A DNA stretch of 64,000 nt, taken from positions 33,526 through 97,525 of the forward strand of contig JBAMJV010010103.1 in the NCBI GenBank assembly GCA_037951105.1. The letters are read 5' to 3'. Shown one piece after another: positions 44,206 to 54,708 of the stretch. This DNA comes from Echinarachnius parma. Lineage: Eukaryota > Echinodermata > Echinoidea > Clypeasteroida > Echinarachniidae. Position numbers and translations under genes: made by a program. Below the pieces are notes generated by a model. The model saw only the letters and a program-made list of their open reading frames with translations. It was not told the origin of the DNA and did not search any database. How positions within the stretch are numbered: the stretch's first letter is position 1; the number at the start of each line of letters is the position of its first letter.

Positions 44206-44375
44206 TGATTGAAATTTGAGACTGTTCAATGTGCTATAACGGGTGATTCTCCTTCCTGTTTTCATGTTGCCAATTTACCAAATCTGAATGTTGCACCTGC
44301 CTCTTCTTTTATAAGTTGTAGTATACATTGTGTACACAGTGTTGTAGCATGGTCAGACTAATTGGAGGCACACAC

Positions 44376-44556
44376 ATTTTTTTTTTTTTTGGGGGGGGGG
44401 GAGAGGGGGGATGGGGGAGGGAGAGGGGGGATGGGGGAGGGGGGCACACCATTGTTTTTCTTTAAAAAAATAAAAATGATTCCCCTTATATTTTGTATTG
44501 TTTTTTTTTCCCCTCAAAATTATTGGGGGCCCCCTGTACTGTAGCTACGCCACTGT
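44376..44556. repeat. T12/G12 run and GGGGGATG minisatellite ending in AGCTACGCCACTG
   Basis: Poly-T then poly-G, then GAGGGGGGATGGGGGAGGGA repeated. The right edge GTAGCTACGCCACTG resembles CAGTGGCGTAGC ends seen on many animal DNA transposons. No left end found. Confidence 0.6.
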
Positions 44557-44752
44557 ACATACATGTAGATGTGTTCAGTCTGTGACATAACTATGGGTGA
44601 GGGGGCACTGGCACATGCCCCATAATATTTTGACAAAATCAATTTGAAAAACTGAAAGAGTACAATATAAAGAAGTACAAATAGTCAAAGAGAGCACCCC
44701 TCTTCCAATAGTAAGGAGTCTGCCTGTCTCTAAAGGCTACATCAGGGCTCCA

Positions 44753-45070
44753 CACTTACATGTTTTGTCAGTGGCCCGGTCGGGCCAGTGAAATAATTTC
44801 TTCCCCTTTCCTGGTGGCCCGAAAGAAAATTTACTGGCCCCAAAAATTTTATTTCATAAGAAAACTTCTTACAATTCCAAATATCACTCTTTCCTGATCA
44901 AACCTGTGATTATAGATGAAGCATAACATGGAGAAAAACAAGATTTTTCTCATTTTGTCAATGTCGGGTTGAAAATCTGCATGCCCGATATACAATTTAT
45001 ACATTTTGCTGGCCCAAAGTGCAATTTCACTGGCCCCGGGCCAGCAGGCCAGTGCGAGTGTCGAGCCTTG
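44753..45070. mobile_element. Family H element, full copy (318 bp)
   Basis: CAGGGCTCCACACTTACATG at the left, GCGAGTGTCGAGCCTTG at the right: inverted ends. Flanks read GGCTACAT (44745-44752) and GGCTACCT (45070-45077), a 7-of-8 match if the last G is shared, fitting the 8-bp target duplication of hAT elements. Inside, TGGCCCGGTCGGGCCAG is a palindromic block parallel to the TTGCCCGATCGGGCAAG of the 25.6-kb copy. Non-coding. Confidence 0.7.
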
Positions 45071-45099
45071 GCTACCTGCTTATAAAGACCACATTTTCT

Positions 45100-45340
45100 A
45101 TCTTCTTAGGTGGTCTTTATAGGCAGGTTTAACCTGCCTGTATAGTCAAACTGGCCTGGTGTATATTGACTGCCTAATGGAAAGAAATAAAAGGTGGCCA
45201 TTGTAGACAGGTGATCTCTATCTTTTTAATACACAGGTTCCAAAACAGTGCAGGGGATCACTTCTGTTAGTCACTATAAATACATTTGCCAGGTTGACTG
45301 TCATAGACAGGTGGCCACTAAGGCAGGTTTGACTGTATCT
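45100..45340. repeat. Dispersed repeat A, composite copy
   Basis: GGTGGTCTTTATAGGCAGGT, TTAACCTGCCTGTATAGTC, AGGTGGCCATTGTAGACAGG and CAGGTTTGACTGTATC; diverged relatives of 1-160. Confidence 0.65.
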
Positions 45341-45381
45341 GACTGTAGAAGTCAAGTACATATAGCACTCTCCGTTTCCAG

Positions 45382-45433
45382 GAAAAAAAGCGGAGGAATG
45401 TCAAAGCGGGATTCTAAATGCCACTATAAAAAG
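45382..45433 (+). other. Candidate 52-nt exon
   Basis: It is preceded by GCACTCTCCGTTTCCAG and followed by AAAAAG|GTAAGAGG, both close to consensus. Frame from base 3 reads KKAEECQSGILNATIK and would end IRN-stop after joining to 45511. Another frame is open through the exon but meets a stop within three codons of the next. So it is a short C-terminus, an untranslated exon, or chance. Confidence 0.35.
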
Positions 45434-45510
45434 GTAAGAGGTGCTTCTGAAGAGATTCCCACACGATTTTATCATCAATGAATCACGTCTTGTGTTTTTT
45501 TTCTTGACAG

Positions 45511-45720
45511 AATACGTAACTAACTGGCTTACTGGCTTCAGCCTAGAGAGCGGTGAACCGAACTGCATTTTAGCGAGAGACTTTAACAGTGAGAGTCGTA
45601 CAGACCACAATCCAACCATCTTTACGAAACACTGCACATGCATGCAACCATCAGTTACTCACCCTCGAGGATAGTCTTGTCTCGCAGACACAGATTTGTG
45701 TTGCATTGCTACAAAAAAAG
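45511..45720 (+). other. Candidate 210-nt exon
   Basis: The acceptor GTTTTTTTTCTTGACAG and donor ACAAAAAAAG|GTAAGTC are both near-ideal. The exon is GC-richer and less repetitive than its flanks. Two frames stop within the first 12 bases. The third is open for 53 codons (YVTNWLTGFSLESGEP...) before TAG at 45672-45674, still 46 bases short of the donor. That points to an untranslated or lncRNA exon, or a minor terminal exon. No domain recognised. Confidence 0.4.
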
Positions 45721-45929
45721 GTAAGTCAATGTGATGGTCTTTTTCACCATTTAACTTGTAAACTGCACGTTTTACCCCTGTGCTTTTATAAGAATTTGTT
45801 TTGTATTTGCATGCATTTTCTATTGTATCTGTCTACATTAGTACTAGTAGTAGACCAACACGTCTATGTGAAGTAGGAAGAGGAATGAGTTGTGGTATGA
45901 ACTTTAATCAGAAAATTACCGATTTGTTC

Positions 45930-46271
45930 ATTTCAATCATGGAATTCCAATCTGTCAGATCAAGGAAATGTTTATTTTTCCGGAAGCAATCATGTGAAGA
46001 ACAAAGTCGGATGGGATGTAGTATGAATAATAACTAATAAAACACAGTTAAAAGCAACGGTATTTTCATTTCAATCAGTTCAATACAATACAATATGTTA
46101 GGACCAGCGAAAAATGTTTATTTCCTAAAACTATCTGTAGCATGAATAGTAAATAAACACAGAAAAGAGATGATACTTTCATATCAATCAATGCATTCCA
46201 ATATATATGTCAAGTGTGATAAAACAGGAAAGGAATTATGTATTCTTTTCAATCAGTGCATTCCTATATAT
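45930..46271 (+). repeat. Tandem repeat, about 130-bp unit, left part
   Basis: GGAAATGTTTATTTTTCCGG, GAATAATAACTAATAAAACA, TTTCATTTCAATCAGTTCAA and CATTCCAATATATATGTCA recur in order about three times. The last unit breaks at CATTCCTATATAT (46261-46271) and resumes at ATATGTCAGG after 49527. Confidence 0.75.
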
Positions 46272-49200
46272 ATGGGCAATTCCACCATAACGGAATTACA
46301 TTCAGAGACCTTTTTTGCTCATTATTTTACTCCTTGCGCAATATTCTCATGACTTAAGTAAATTTTGATACTTATATAAGTTGCACGGGTAACCAGGCTA
46401 CAACATGATAGGGAAATGGTTTTATATCTTCCATGTGTTGTTGCACACTAGATCAATATGTGTGACCGTAACGGAATTACCGGAGAATGGAGTTTTTTTT
46501 TTGCTACAAGTTTGCGCTGAGTTTCTCTGAAATATAAGACACTTTGAAACTGATTTTATGTATTTTTTCTATCTTGATAATGTCAACTTCATTTTGGAAC
46601 AAGTACATGCATAAACAACACAATGATAAGTTCACAAATTCACTTTTTTGAAAAAAGACCACTGTAACGGAATTACACAAATTTGTAACGGAATTACATC
46701 TCTGAAAGTTACAAGGAAAACTCAATTATTTTGCACTTAACTTTTCTTACATACTAATGCAAACATCAAGGCTATCTAGCACTTGAATATAAACCATAAT
46801 TTGACATATCTGTATAGCAATATTTAAACTTGTCATGTGTTAAATGAATGAAAATATGGCCAAAATACAATTCAGAGTGAAATTTGACAAAAATGTTGCT
46901 AAAATCCAGCTTTATTTTGGTTTATTTTCAGCTTCATATTAGTAGGCAAGGAATTAAAAAGGATTGCATCAATTAAATGAAAGAAAAATCCTAGAAACTA
47001 TGTTCACTAAAGTGTGTAACGGAATTACACAACTTAGGCAGTGAAATCAACTTTTCCACAAATCGGTACATGAACAACAAAGAATTCACATTTTAGCTTC
47101 AATACTTTTCAAAAATCAATAATGTGACAATAATAACCATATTTGAAGAAAAAAATAGCAACATTTTATAATTTTTCCTTTACTTCAAGAAAAATGGTGA
47201 AATTGTGAAAAAACCCAAAGTAAAAAAAAAAAAAAAGTACCTACATTATGTGACATGCTAAAGAACTGCAAATCATCAATATCAAGAAACATTTAAACAA
47301 TTTAAAATCACAAACAGGTCAAATCATTCAACTTTCAATGCTACAAAGCCTCGTAAACTTCCTGAATATTGGATATCTGTGTGAATGGAAATGCATTGTG
47401 AATGGGCAATTCCACTGTTACAGAATGACAAATAAGTGATTTTTAGCTCTGTTTTCTTAATCATATTTAAAATTCCTTTCACTTCCACAGTTTTTACAAC
47501 TTTAATAACTGGCAGGGGTACCAGAGGTACAAATCTATAACACTGTAGCATCAGGAGACCAAAATACAATTATAACGGAAAGTGGTCTTTTATTCAACAC
47601 TAACTTTGTAATGATTTTCTGCAAAAGCTACCACAAACAATTCTTCATTGGTAATAAAAACTTATCATGCAAGTTACAAACTTGAATTTGGTACATCTTT
47701 TTTCCAGAAATTATCTATTTTAACCTCTGAAATTACCTTAAGACAAATGAATGTCACTGTAACGGAATTACGCCTGTGAAATCCACCCATGAATCCACCC
47801 ATGAATCCACCCATGAAAATGCAATTTCTTGGTTACCCTTTTCTGCTTATTTTAGTCTATAGTAAAGAATGTGTATGCATTGTAAATTGTATGCATTGTT
47901 AAACAATAATTGTTAAACTCTTACATAAGGACCAGAACAAATCCTGAATTTATGTGTGTGCGTAACAGAATTACAAAAAAATCGAGATTTGTTATATAAA
48001 CTCTTGTTATATTCTGAAATTATTCTTTTAAAAATTCATCCTTAAAGTGATCTTAATTTACTCTCAAATTAATTTGGAATGCGTTTTCATTCATTCCATG
48101 AAATACATGATATATCGGATATAAACATGTATGATCCAAATACAAAAAGTTGGCATATAAAATATAAATATCGAATTGCAAAAAATGAAAGACACCTTTA
48201 GGAATTCCCATTTGAAAATGCAAATACTTTGTACAGTTTTTGTACTTTTTGTTTTTGTACTCTGTACATCTTTGATCTGCATACAGAAGCACACTACACA
48301 CTCAATGAATTCTGACTTTATGATAATGAATCAAACATATCTTAGCCTGTAGTATATAGTTTTGAATATCTTGAAGCCTATTCTGTATTTATGTTTGATT
48401 TTATATGCTTCAGTTTAATACAAATTTACATAATTAATGGTGAGTTATGAGCCCTTAACTGATCAATGATAATCAAATCTACATACAAAATTATTAATAT
48501 CAAATCTCCTTGAAAGTTGAAGGTATGATTTATATCTTAAAATACATCATTGTAAATTAATGTGAGAAAATAAATGTAGAACCAGTGTCATACTAATTAC
48601 TCAATATTTTAAAACAATTTTTATTGTTTTCGTTTTTCCCTTTCTAAAGTACAAACATGAATCTGCTGCATCTTCATAATTTCAGTCAAGTGGGTCTTGC
48701 TAGAAACTAATTTAATGATAGAACATTATCATCTCTATTATGTTCAAGGAGAGAGAAATTATCTATCGTGTATCAATTTAGTTAAATCACCATTGCTGCA
48801 ATATGAAGCATGTGAGGTAATGAGTCACATAAAGTAACATTGTACAATACATGTCTAATGACTTATTGTCTACATGGCTACAGTTCATGCTATTTAAAGG
48901 GTATTTCTACATTCAGAACAAGAAAAAAAATTATTTTCAGCAATATCATTCAACACCTTACAAACCATGTGCGTGTAATTCCGTTAGGTAACGGAATTAC
49001 TAATACTGTTACGCCATTTTTTGAAAAAGTAGTGACATTATTTTAGAAAATTATGTTGGAAGTTCTTAGGACTATGGTGAAGGAAGAGAATTCACAATGA
49101 CATGACCAAAGAACAGGTAATAAGATATTGAGAAAAACTTAAAACGGTTTATCGTAACGGAATTACGATCAAATGTGCATAGATTAAAAAAAATTCTCAA

Positions 49201-49527
49201 AAAAATATGCAATGAAGTTACTGCCCATGCTTTACAATTTGTGATTGTTACAACATCGTATGGAAAATATGAGAAAATGAGCAGAAACAGTCATTGAATT
49301 AAAAGATTCACTTTATTTTCATAAAATGAAGCTGATTTATGAATAAAAGGTCATAAATTTCTGTTCGATTCAAGCAGAAATATTTGAAGAACCAACAGAG
49401 CTATATACAATCGGTTTTCAGTTTCCTAAAATTCAAGTTTTCCTCTATTGATAACAGTTTGATTTAGGGAAGATTGCTCAACTTTGAGATGTGGTGTTTT
49501 TGCCTTCTCTCATACGGAATTGCCCAT
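46272..49527. mobile_element. 3.26-kb non-autonomous element studded with GTAACGGAATTAC motifs
   Basis: Ends ATGGGCAATTCC (46272-46283) and GGAATTGCCCAT (49516-49527) are exact inverted repeats. Deleting the interval restores a continuous 130-bp tandem unit, which is good evidence for insertion. TAACGGAATTAC occurs exactly at 46288, 46469, 46665, 46686, 47017, 47760, 48989 and 49155, and inverted at 48975-48986. Worn copies lie at 47417, 47571 and 47962. Most exact copies extend to the 13-mer GTAACGGAATTAC. An extra internal copy of the terminus (ATGGGCAATTCCACTG) lies at 47402. The body is strongly AT-rich. Its frames (all below 85 codons) show no domain, so any transposase must come from elsewhere. 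Confidence 0.85.
48975..49000. repeat. Inverted pair of the 13-bp motif
   Basis: GTAATTCCGTTA, one G, GTAACGGAATTAC: two motif copies head to head, forming a hairpin-capable site inside the 3.26-kb element. Confidence 0.85.
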
Positions 49528-49610
49528 ATATGTCAGGAGTCGGGGCCATGGAAATGTTTATTTTCTTATGCCATCTGTTGCAAGATGTTTACCTGTTCCC
49601 CACTTTTTAT
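49528..49610 (+). repeat. Right remainder of the interrupted 130-bp tandem unit
   Basis: ATATGTCAGGAGTCGGGGCC then ATGGAAATGTTTATTTTCTT continues the unit broken at 46271. Confidence 0.7.
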
Positions 49611-49715
49611 TATAAACACTGTGCGAGAGTACCAAGTGTGCATGATTTGCCATCTCCAGTTTGCTGCTTCCGTATTGACAGGCAATTTTCTTCAGGAGCT
49701 GATAAGTATTTAAAC

Positions 49716-49760
49716 CAGGGCTCCACACCAACTTGATTTGCTAGTGCTTAGTAATATGTA
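49716..49760 (+). mobile_element. Left terminus of a family H element
   Basis: CAGGGCTCCACACCAACTTG matches the start of 44753-45070. No matching right end follows. Confidence 0.5.
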
Positions 49761-51278
49761 TTTCTCCTTATAAGTTTATGATAATTCCATATAATATCAG
49801 TATTTTGGAACATTAAACTGTAATATATTCAACTGGTAAAGATTTAATCAGAGTTTATTGAGGATATGTATTTGTTTTAAATTTGTACAGTTGTCGGACT
49901 TATATTCTAACATGAACACACCCCATGCTATAAGATATCCATGAGACTCCTCACTCAGTTTTGTGAAAATAACGCAACCCATCAGTCTAGATCGAGAAGC
50001 GTATATCTAATGCTTAAATCAAAATGTGAACACCCCTAGTATATAATGTAGACGTCCTTCAACTGTTCACTCTGTCTTGCAAAGCTAATGTTATAAAACT
50101 CCTCAACTGTTTACTGTGATAAATGTCTGGACAGTCATATGCTTACAGTATATGTATAAATATGTCATGGGACTAATTTTTCAATGTGAACACCCCCAAA
50201 GATATACATGTAGAAGTCCTTCAACTGTTCACTCTGTCTTGCAAAGCTAATGTTATAAACACTCCTCAACTGTTCACTGTGATGGTATATGTCTGGACAG
50301 TCATGTATAAATACGTCGTGGGACTATTTTTCAATGTGAACACCCCCAAAGATATAGAAGTCCTTCAACTGTTCACTAGACTGTCTTGCAAAGCTAATGT
50401 TATAAACACTCCTCAACTGTTTACTGTGATGGTATATATGTCTGGACAGTCATATGCTTATATGTATAAATACGTCATGGGACTAATTTTTCAATGTGAA
50501 CACCCCCAAAGATATAGAAGTCCTTCAACTGTTCGCTCTGTCTTGCAAAGCTAATGTTATAAACACTCCTCAACTGTTCACTGTGATGGTACATGTATTT
50601 GTACCTAAATTATGTCTGGACAGTCGCAATGTGCTTACATGTACACATGAATTAAACTATGAATACTGTATGTCATGGGACTAATTTTTCAATGCGAACA
50701 CCCCTGAAGAAAAAAAGTGATGTCATTGGACTCTTTACTTACTCTTGCCAAGCTAATGAAGTAAAAAAAACAAAAACAAACGTGCCCCAGCTATTCACCA
50801 TGATGTTGCAATAGTATCATTCTCTTCCTACATTTTCTGGATGGACAGTCAAAATGTGCTTAAATGTATATGTGAATAAGTCATGAGACGTAGAAATGTG
50901 CATCAAATTGTTTAGATGTGAACACCCCTGTAGATAGAGACGTCATTGAACTCCTTACTTACTCTTGTGAAGCTAATGTAGTAGTAAATGCCCCAGCTAT
51001 TCCCTATGCTATGTTGTTCCAATAGTATCATTCTCTCCCTAGTTATATCTATACATTATGTCTGGGCAGTCTCAATGCTTACATAACATGAACGAATAAG
51101 TCATGAGGCTGAGAAGTATGCGGGTAATGTTTTAATGAACACCTTCAAAGATAGAGATGTTCAAAGACTAAGGACTTTATAATACTCTTGTGAAGCTAAT
51201 GTAGTAAAAAGAAAAACATTCCTTTAGCTTCAGCTTTCATGGTGATAGCCTGATCAGTCTCTGTCTATGTCTGAAGCA

Positions 51279-51726
51279 TTAAAGGGGAATTAACCCTTAT
51301 CCTTTTGACTTACTGGATGTGATGAGAGCATAACTACTAGTACATTGCTAGTCACTTATTTCCTCATGAATATTCCCGATTACAAAATAATCAATATTTT
51401 ATGGACCACTGTCGTCTGCTTTCAATGCCAACAGGAGGCGGCCATTTCTTCAACTACTTGCGGTGAAATGACGTGGCAGGCGGAGAACACAATAGCATTA
51501 TCGTAACCCGCTATTGTGTTCTCCGCCTGACACGTCATTTCACCGCGAGAAGTTGAAGAAATGGCCGCCTCCTGTTGGCATTGAAAGCAGACGACAGTGG
51601 GCCATAAAATATTGATTATTTTCATTATTGGGAATATTCATGAGGAAATAAATGACTAGAAACGACAAGAGTTATGCTCTCATCACATCCAGTAAGTCAA
51701 AAGGCTAGGAGTTCCATACCCTTTAA
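51279..51726. mobile_element. 448-bp fold-back element with TTAA edges, inside the satellite
   Basis: It starts TTAAAGGGGAATTAACCCTT and ends GAGTTCCATACCCTTTAA. From ATCCTTTTGACTTACTGG inward the two arms pair over roughly 195 bp (for example ACTGTCGTCTGCTTTCAATG and GAGGCGGCCATTTCTTCAAC). The loop 51497-51509 is 13 nt. It interrupts a satellite monomer. The TTAAAGGG start resembles the TTAA-1/2/3 families. A transcript would fold into a long hairpin. Confidence 0.9.
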
Positions 51727-52789
51727 TGTGGTTCTAATGTTGAACACCATCAACAAGCACCTTCAAAGATATAGATGTCCAAAGACTCCTTATATATTCT
51801 TGTGAAGCTAAATGTAGTAAAAAGAAAAACATTCCTTTAGCTTCAGCTATCATGATAGCCGTATCGGTCTCTTTTCTATGTCTGGAGTGTCTCGGAATGC
51901 TTCCATAGTATGAATAAGTCATGAGATTGAGTAATGTGGTTCTAATGTTTGAACACCATCAACGAACACCTTCAAAGATATAGATGTCCAAAGACTCCTT
52001 ATATATTCTTGTGAAGCTAATGTAGTAACAAAAACATGCCTCAGCTTCAGCTATCATGATAGCCGTATCGGTCTCTTTTCTATGTCTGGAGTGTCTCGGA
52101 ATGCTTCCATAGTATGAATAAGTCATGAGATTGAGTAATGTGGTTCTAATGTTGAACACCATCAACGAACACCTTCAAAGATATAGATGTCCAAAGACTC
52201 CTTTATAATACTCTTGTGAAGCTAATGTAGTAAAAAGAAAAACATTCCTTTAGCTTCAGCTATCATGATGATAGCCTGATCAGTCTCTGTCTACAGTATG
52301 TCTGGAGTGTCTTCAGTATGCTTTCATAGTAATTAGTATGAATAAGTCATGAGATTGAATAATGTGGTTCTAATGTTTGAACACCATCAAAGAACACCTT
52401 CAATCAAAGATATAGATGTCCAAAGACTCCCTATACTCTTGTGAAGTTAATGTACATGTAGTAAAAAGAAAAACATGCCTCAGCTTCAGCTTTCATGATG
52501 AAAGCCGTATCAGTCTCCAACTATGTCTGGAGTGTCTCGGAATGCTTCCTTACAGTACATGAATAAGTCATGAGATCGAGTAATGTGGTTCTAATGTTTT
52601 AATACGAACACCATCAAAGGTACAGATGTTTTTAAGTTCTTATTCTCCTCACATAGTCATGCAAAGCTAATGCAATGAACATAGAGAAACTATAAATTAC
52701 CTCTCAGTCTTTGCCTAAGTATGTCTGGACAGTACGTCTGAACATGCTCACATCTATGAATAAATCATTAGCTTGAGAAACACTAGTTG

Positions 52790-52836
52790 AACCAAGGAGG
52801 TTTAAGAACCAAGGAGGTTTCATTTCCTCCTTGGTT
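52790..52836. repeat. AACCAAGGAGG direct copy plus hairpin
   Basis: AACCAAGGAGG at 52790-52800 and 52807-52817, with the inverted CCTCCTTGGTT at 52826-52836 (8-nt loop). The same arm forms the hairpin at 22721. Confidence 0.8.
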
Positions 52837-54094
52837 GAACTATGTGAACACTATACATCCTTGGACTTCTTATATTACTCTTGTGAAGCAAATGTAGTAA
52901 CAAAAACATGCCTGGGCTATTAATAACCATGATGGTATTAGTCTCTAAAAACTCTCTACTGTATGTCTGGATATTCTCCATATGGTTACATTTATGAATA
53001 AAGTCGTGTGAGATTGAGGAACGTGTGTCCAATGTTTGAATGTGAACCCACCCTGAAGAAAGAGATGTCATTGGACTCTTCACTTGTAGTAAAAAAAAAA
53101 ACATACTTCAAGCTTTTATACACCATAATAGTTTCTCCTCAGTCGCTGTCATGTCGCTGCCTGTGTCTGGAAAGTCTCATTTAAATGCTTCAATGTATGA
53201 ATAAGTCATGAGATTGAGAAATGTGGTTCTAATGTTTTAATATGAACACCATCAAAAGATAAATAGTCTTTACTTTCTTCCCATATCTAAATGTATATTT
53301 TGTGCAAAGCTAATGCAATGAACATAAAGAAACTATTTACCACTCAGTCAATGTCTACATGTTTGGACAGTCTCAGTAAGATTACATGTACATGTATGAA
53401 TAAGTCAGTAGATTGTGAAACACCATCGTTCTATGTGAACACTATCAAAGAAATATATACATGTATATCATTGACTTGGGTTTTTGTGAAGCAAATGTAC
53501 TAACAAAAACGTGCCTCGGCTATTAACCATGATTGTATGGTCTCTGTCTCTTTCTGAAGTGTCTCATGCAGTACACTTACATAGTACATTAATATTTCAT
53601 GAGGCCAATAATTATGCAGCTATTTTTTTCAATGTGAACACCCCTAAAGATCCTTGGACACATTACTTACACAGTCTTGCGAAGCTAATGCAATAAACAT
53701 GCAGAAATATTACACTCTCAGACTCTGCCTGGATGTCTGGACAGTCTCGGTATGCCTACATGTACATGTATGAATAAGTCATGATGAGACTCAGATCTTT
53801 GCGTCAAATTGTTTTCAATGTGAACACCCCTGAAGATCCCTGGACACATTACACAGTCTTGAAAGCTAATACAATAAACATGCAGATTCATGCATCAAAT
53901 TGTTTTTTTTAAATGTGAACACCCCTGAAGATAGAGCCGTCCTTGGACTCCTCACTCAGTCTTGCAAAGCTAATGCAATAAACACGCCTCAGCTATTCAC
54001 TGTGATGGTAGTATCCCATCAGGCCAGTCTAGAGAGCTCTGCATGTCTCAAGGCAAGGTAAGCCTGGCTTCTGGCTTAGCAGTAAAGGGAAGGG

Positions 54095-54112
54095 AAGGGG
54101 GGGGGGGGGGTG
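54095..54112. repeat. Poly-G run
   Basis: GGGAAGGG followed by about 12 G, one T, then GGGG. Confidence 0.85.
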
Positions 54113-54154
54113 GGGCAACACCGGGACGACAGGTCTGTTGCCCATCACTTGGAT

Positions 54155-54330
54155 CTAGGGTACAGTAGGAAATACACGGGGGCAGAGGGCGATTTAGCCC
54201 CCTTATTTTCAAAATGGCCCCTTAAAATCAGTAGGTAGCCCTATTTGTAGATTACCATAAAGTATTATAATATTTGTGAATTGTGATATCAATCAGATTG
54301 AAAAAGTAGCCCCGTAAAGTTAAAAATGAA
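54155..54330 (+). repeat. GCCCCC-rich dispersed repeat (family C)
   Basis: GTAGGAAATACACGGGGGCA, GAGGGCGATTTAGCCCCCTT and ATTTTCAAAATGGCCCCTTA; near-collinear with 34715-34860. Confidence 0.85.
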
Positions 54331-54640
54331 TTCTCATGGGGGACAGGAGATGGATGAGAATGAGGAATAAAAAGAGCAGCTGACTTTAATACTACCCCCT
54401 TGGAAGTTTTGTCTTGGCAATTGGTAGATTACACGTTTCATCCATCACCTTCTGAGGTCATTTACCTCAACATCCAAATGAAGCTTCTTCTTTTTTTTTC
54501 TTTATCTACTTGCTTATCAGCAAAGGAAATGAAAAATAAGTGAAAAGAAAAAGAAATCAAAAGTCAAAGACCTTCTGATGTTATCAGCCGAGTTGATTAA
54601 GTGCCATTATCACCTGACTTAGTAAAATACAGTGCATGCA
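54331..54640. other. Non-coding spacer
   Basis: Purine/pyrimidine-rich patches near 54488-54570; nothing gene-like. Confidence 0.4.
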
Positions 54641-54643
54641 GCT

Positions 54644-54673
54644 GCCATGTAACATTTTTGACTGTTACATGGC
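54644..54673. repeat. 11-bp perfect hairpin
   Basis: GCCATGTAACA, 8-nt loop, TGTTACATGGC. Terminator-like in shape, but in animal DNA more likely a tiny inverted repeat. Confidence 0.75.
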
Positions 54674-54708
54674 ACTGTTAACCGGCCAATTCAGATGATA
54701 AAACACTT

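Larger units (their letters stand above)
49905..54010 (+). repeat. Degenerate satellite, about 20 monomers of roughly 150-230 bp
   Basis: The anchor AATGTGAACACCCC (or GAACACCATC) recurs at about 49911, 50024, 50184, 50334, 50494, 50690, 50916, 51134, 51740, 51949, 52152, 52378, 52601, 52841, 53039, 53241, 53431, 53631, 53815 and 53911. Each full monomer then has an AAAGATA(TAG)A block, a GAC/TCC...ACTCTTG(C/T)GAAGCTAATG block, GCTATTCACTGTGATGGTA-like sequence, TATGTCTGGACAGTCTC and AATAAGTCATGAGA. The first four full units (150-160 bp) resemble each other most, as do those at 51.7-52.4 kb. That pattern suggests local amplification. The similar short frames on both strands are echoes of the repeat. 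Confidence 0.85.

Noticed and set aside
50186-52165. Several similar frames repeated on both strands
   Set aside because: They repeat with the satellite monomer and simply reflect it; no coding signature beyond repetition.
54644-54673. Rho-independent terminator-like hairpin
   Set aside because: Bacterial termination logic does not apply to this eukaryotic sequence; it is one of many small inverted repeats.
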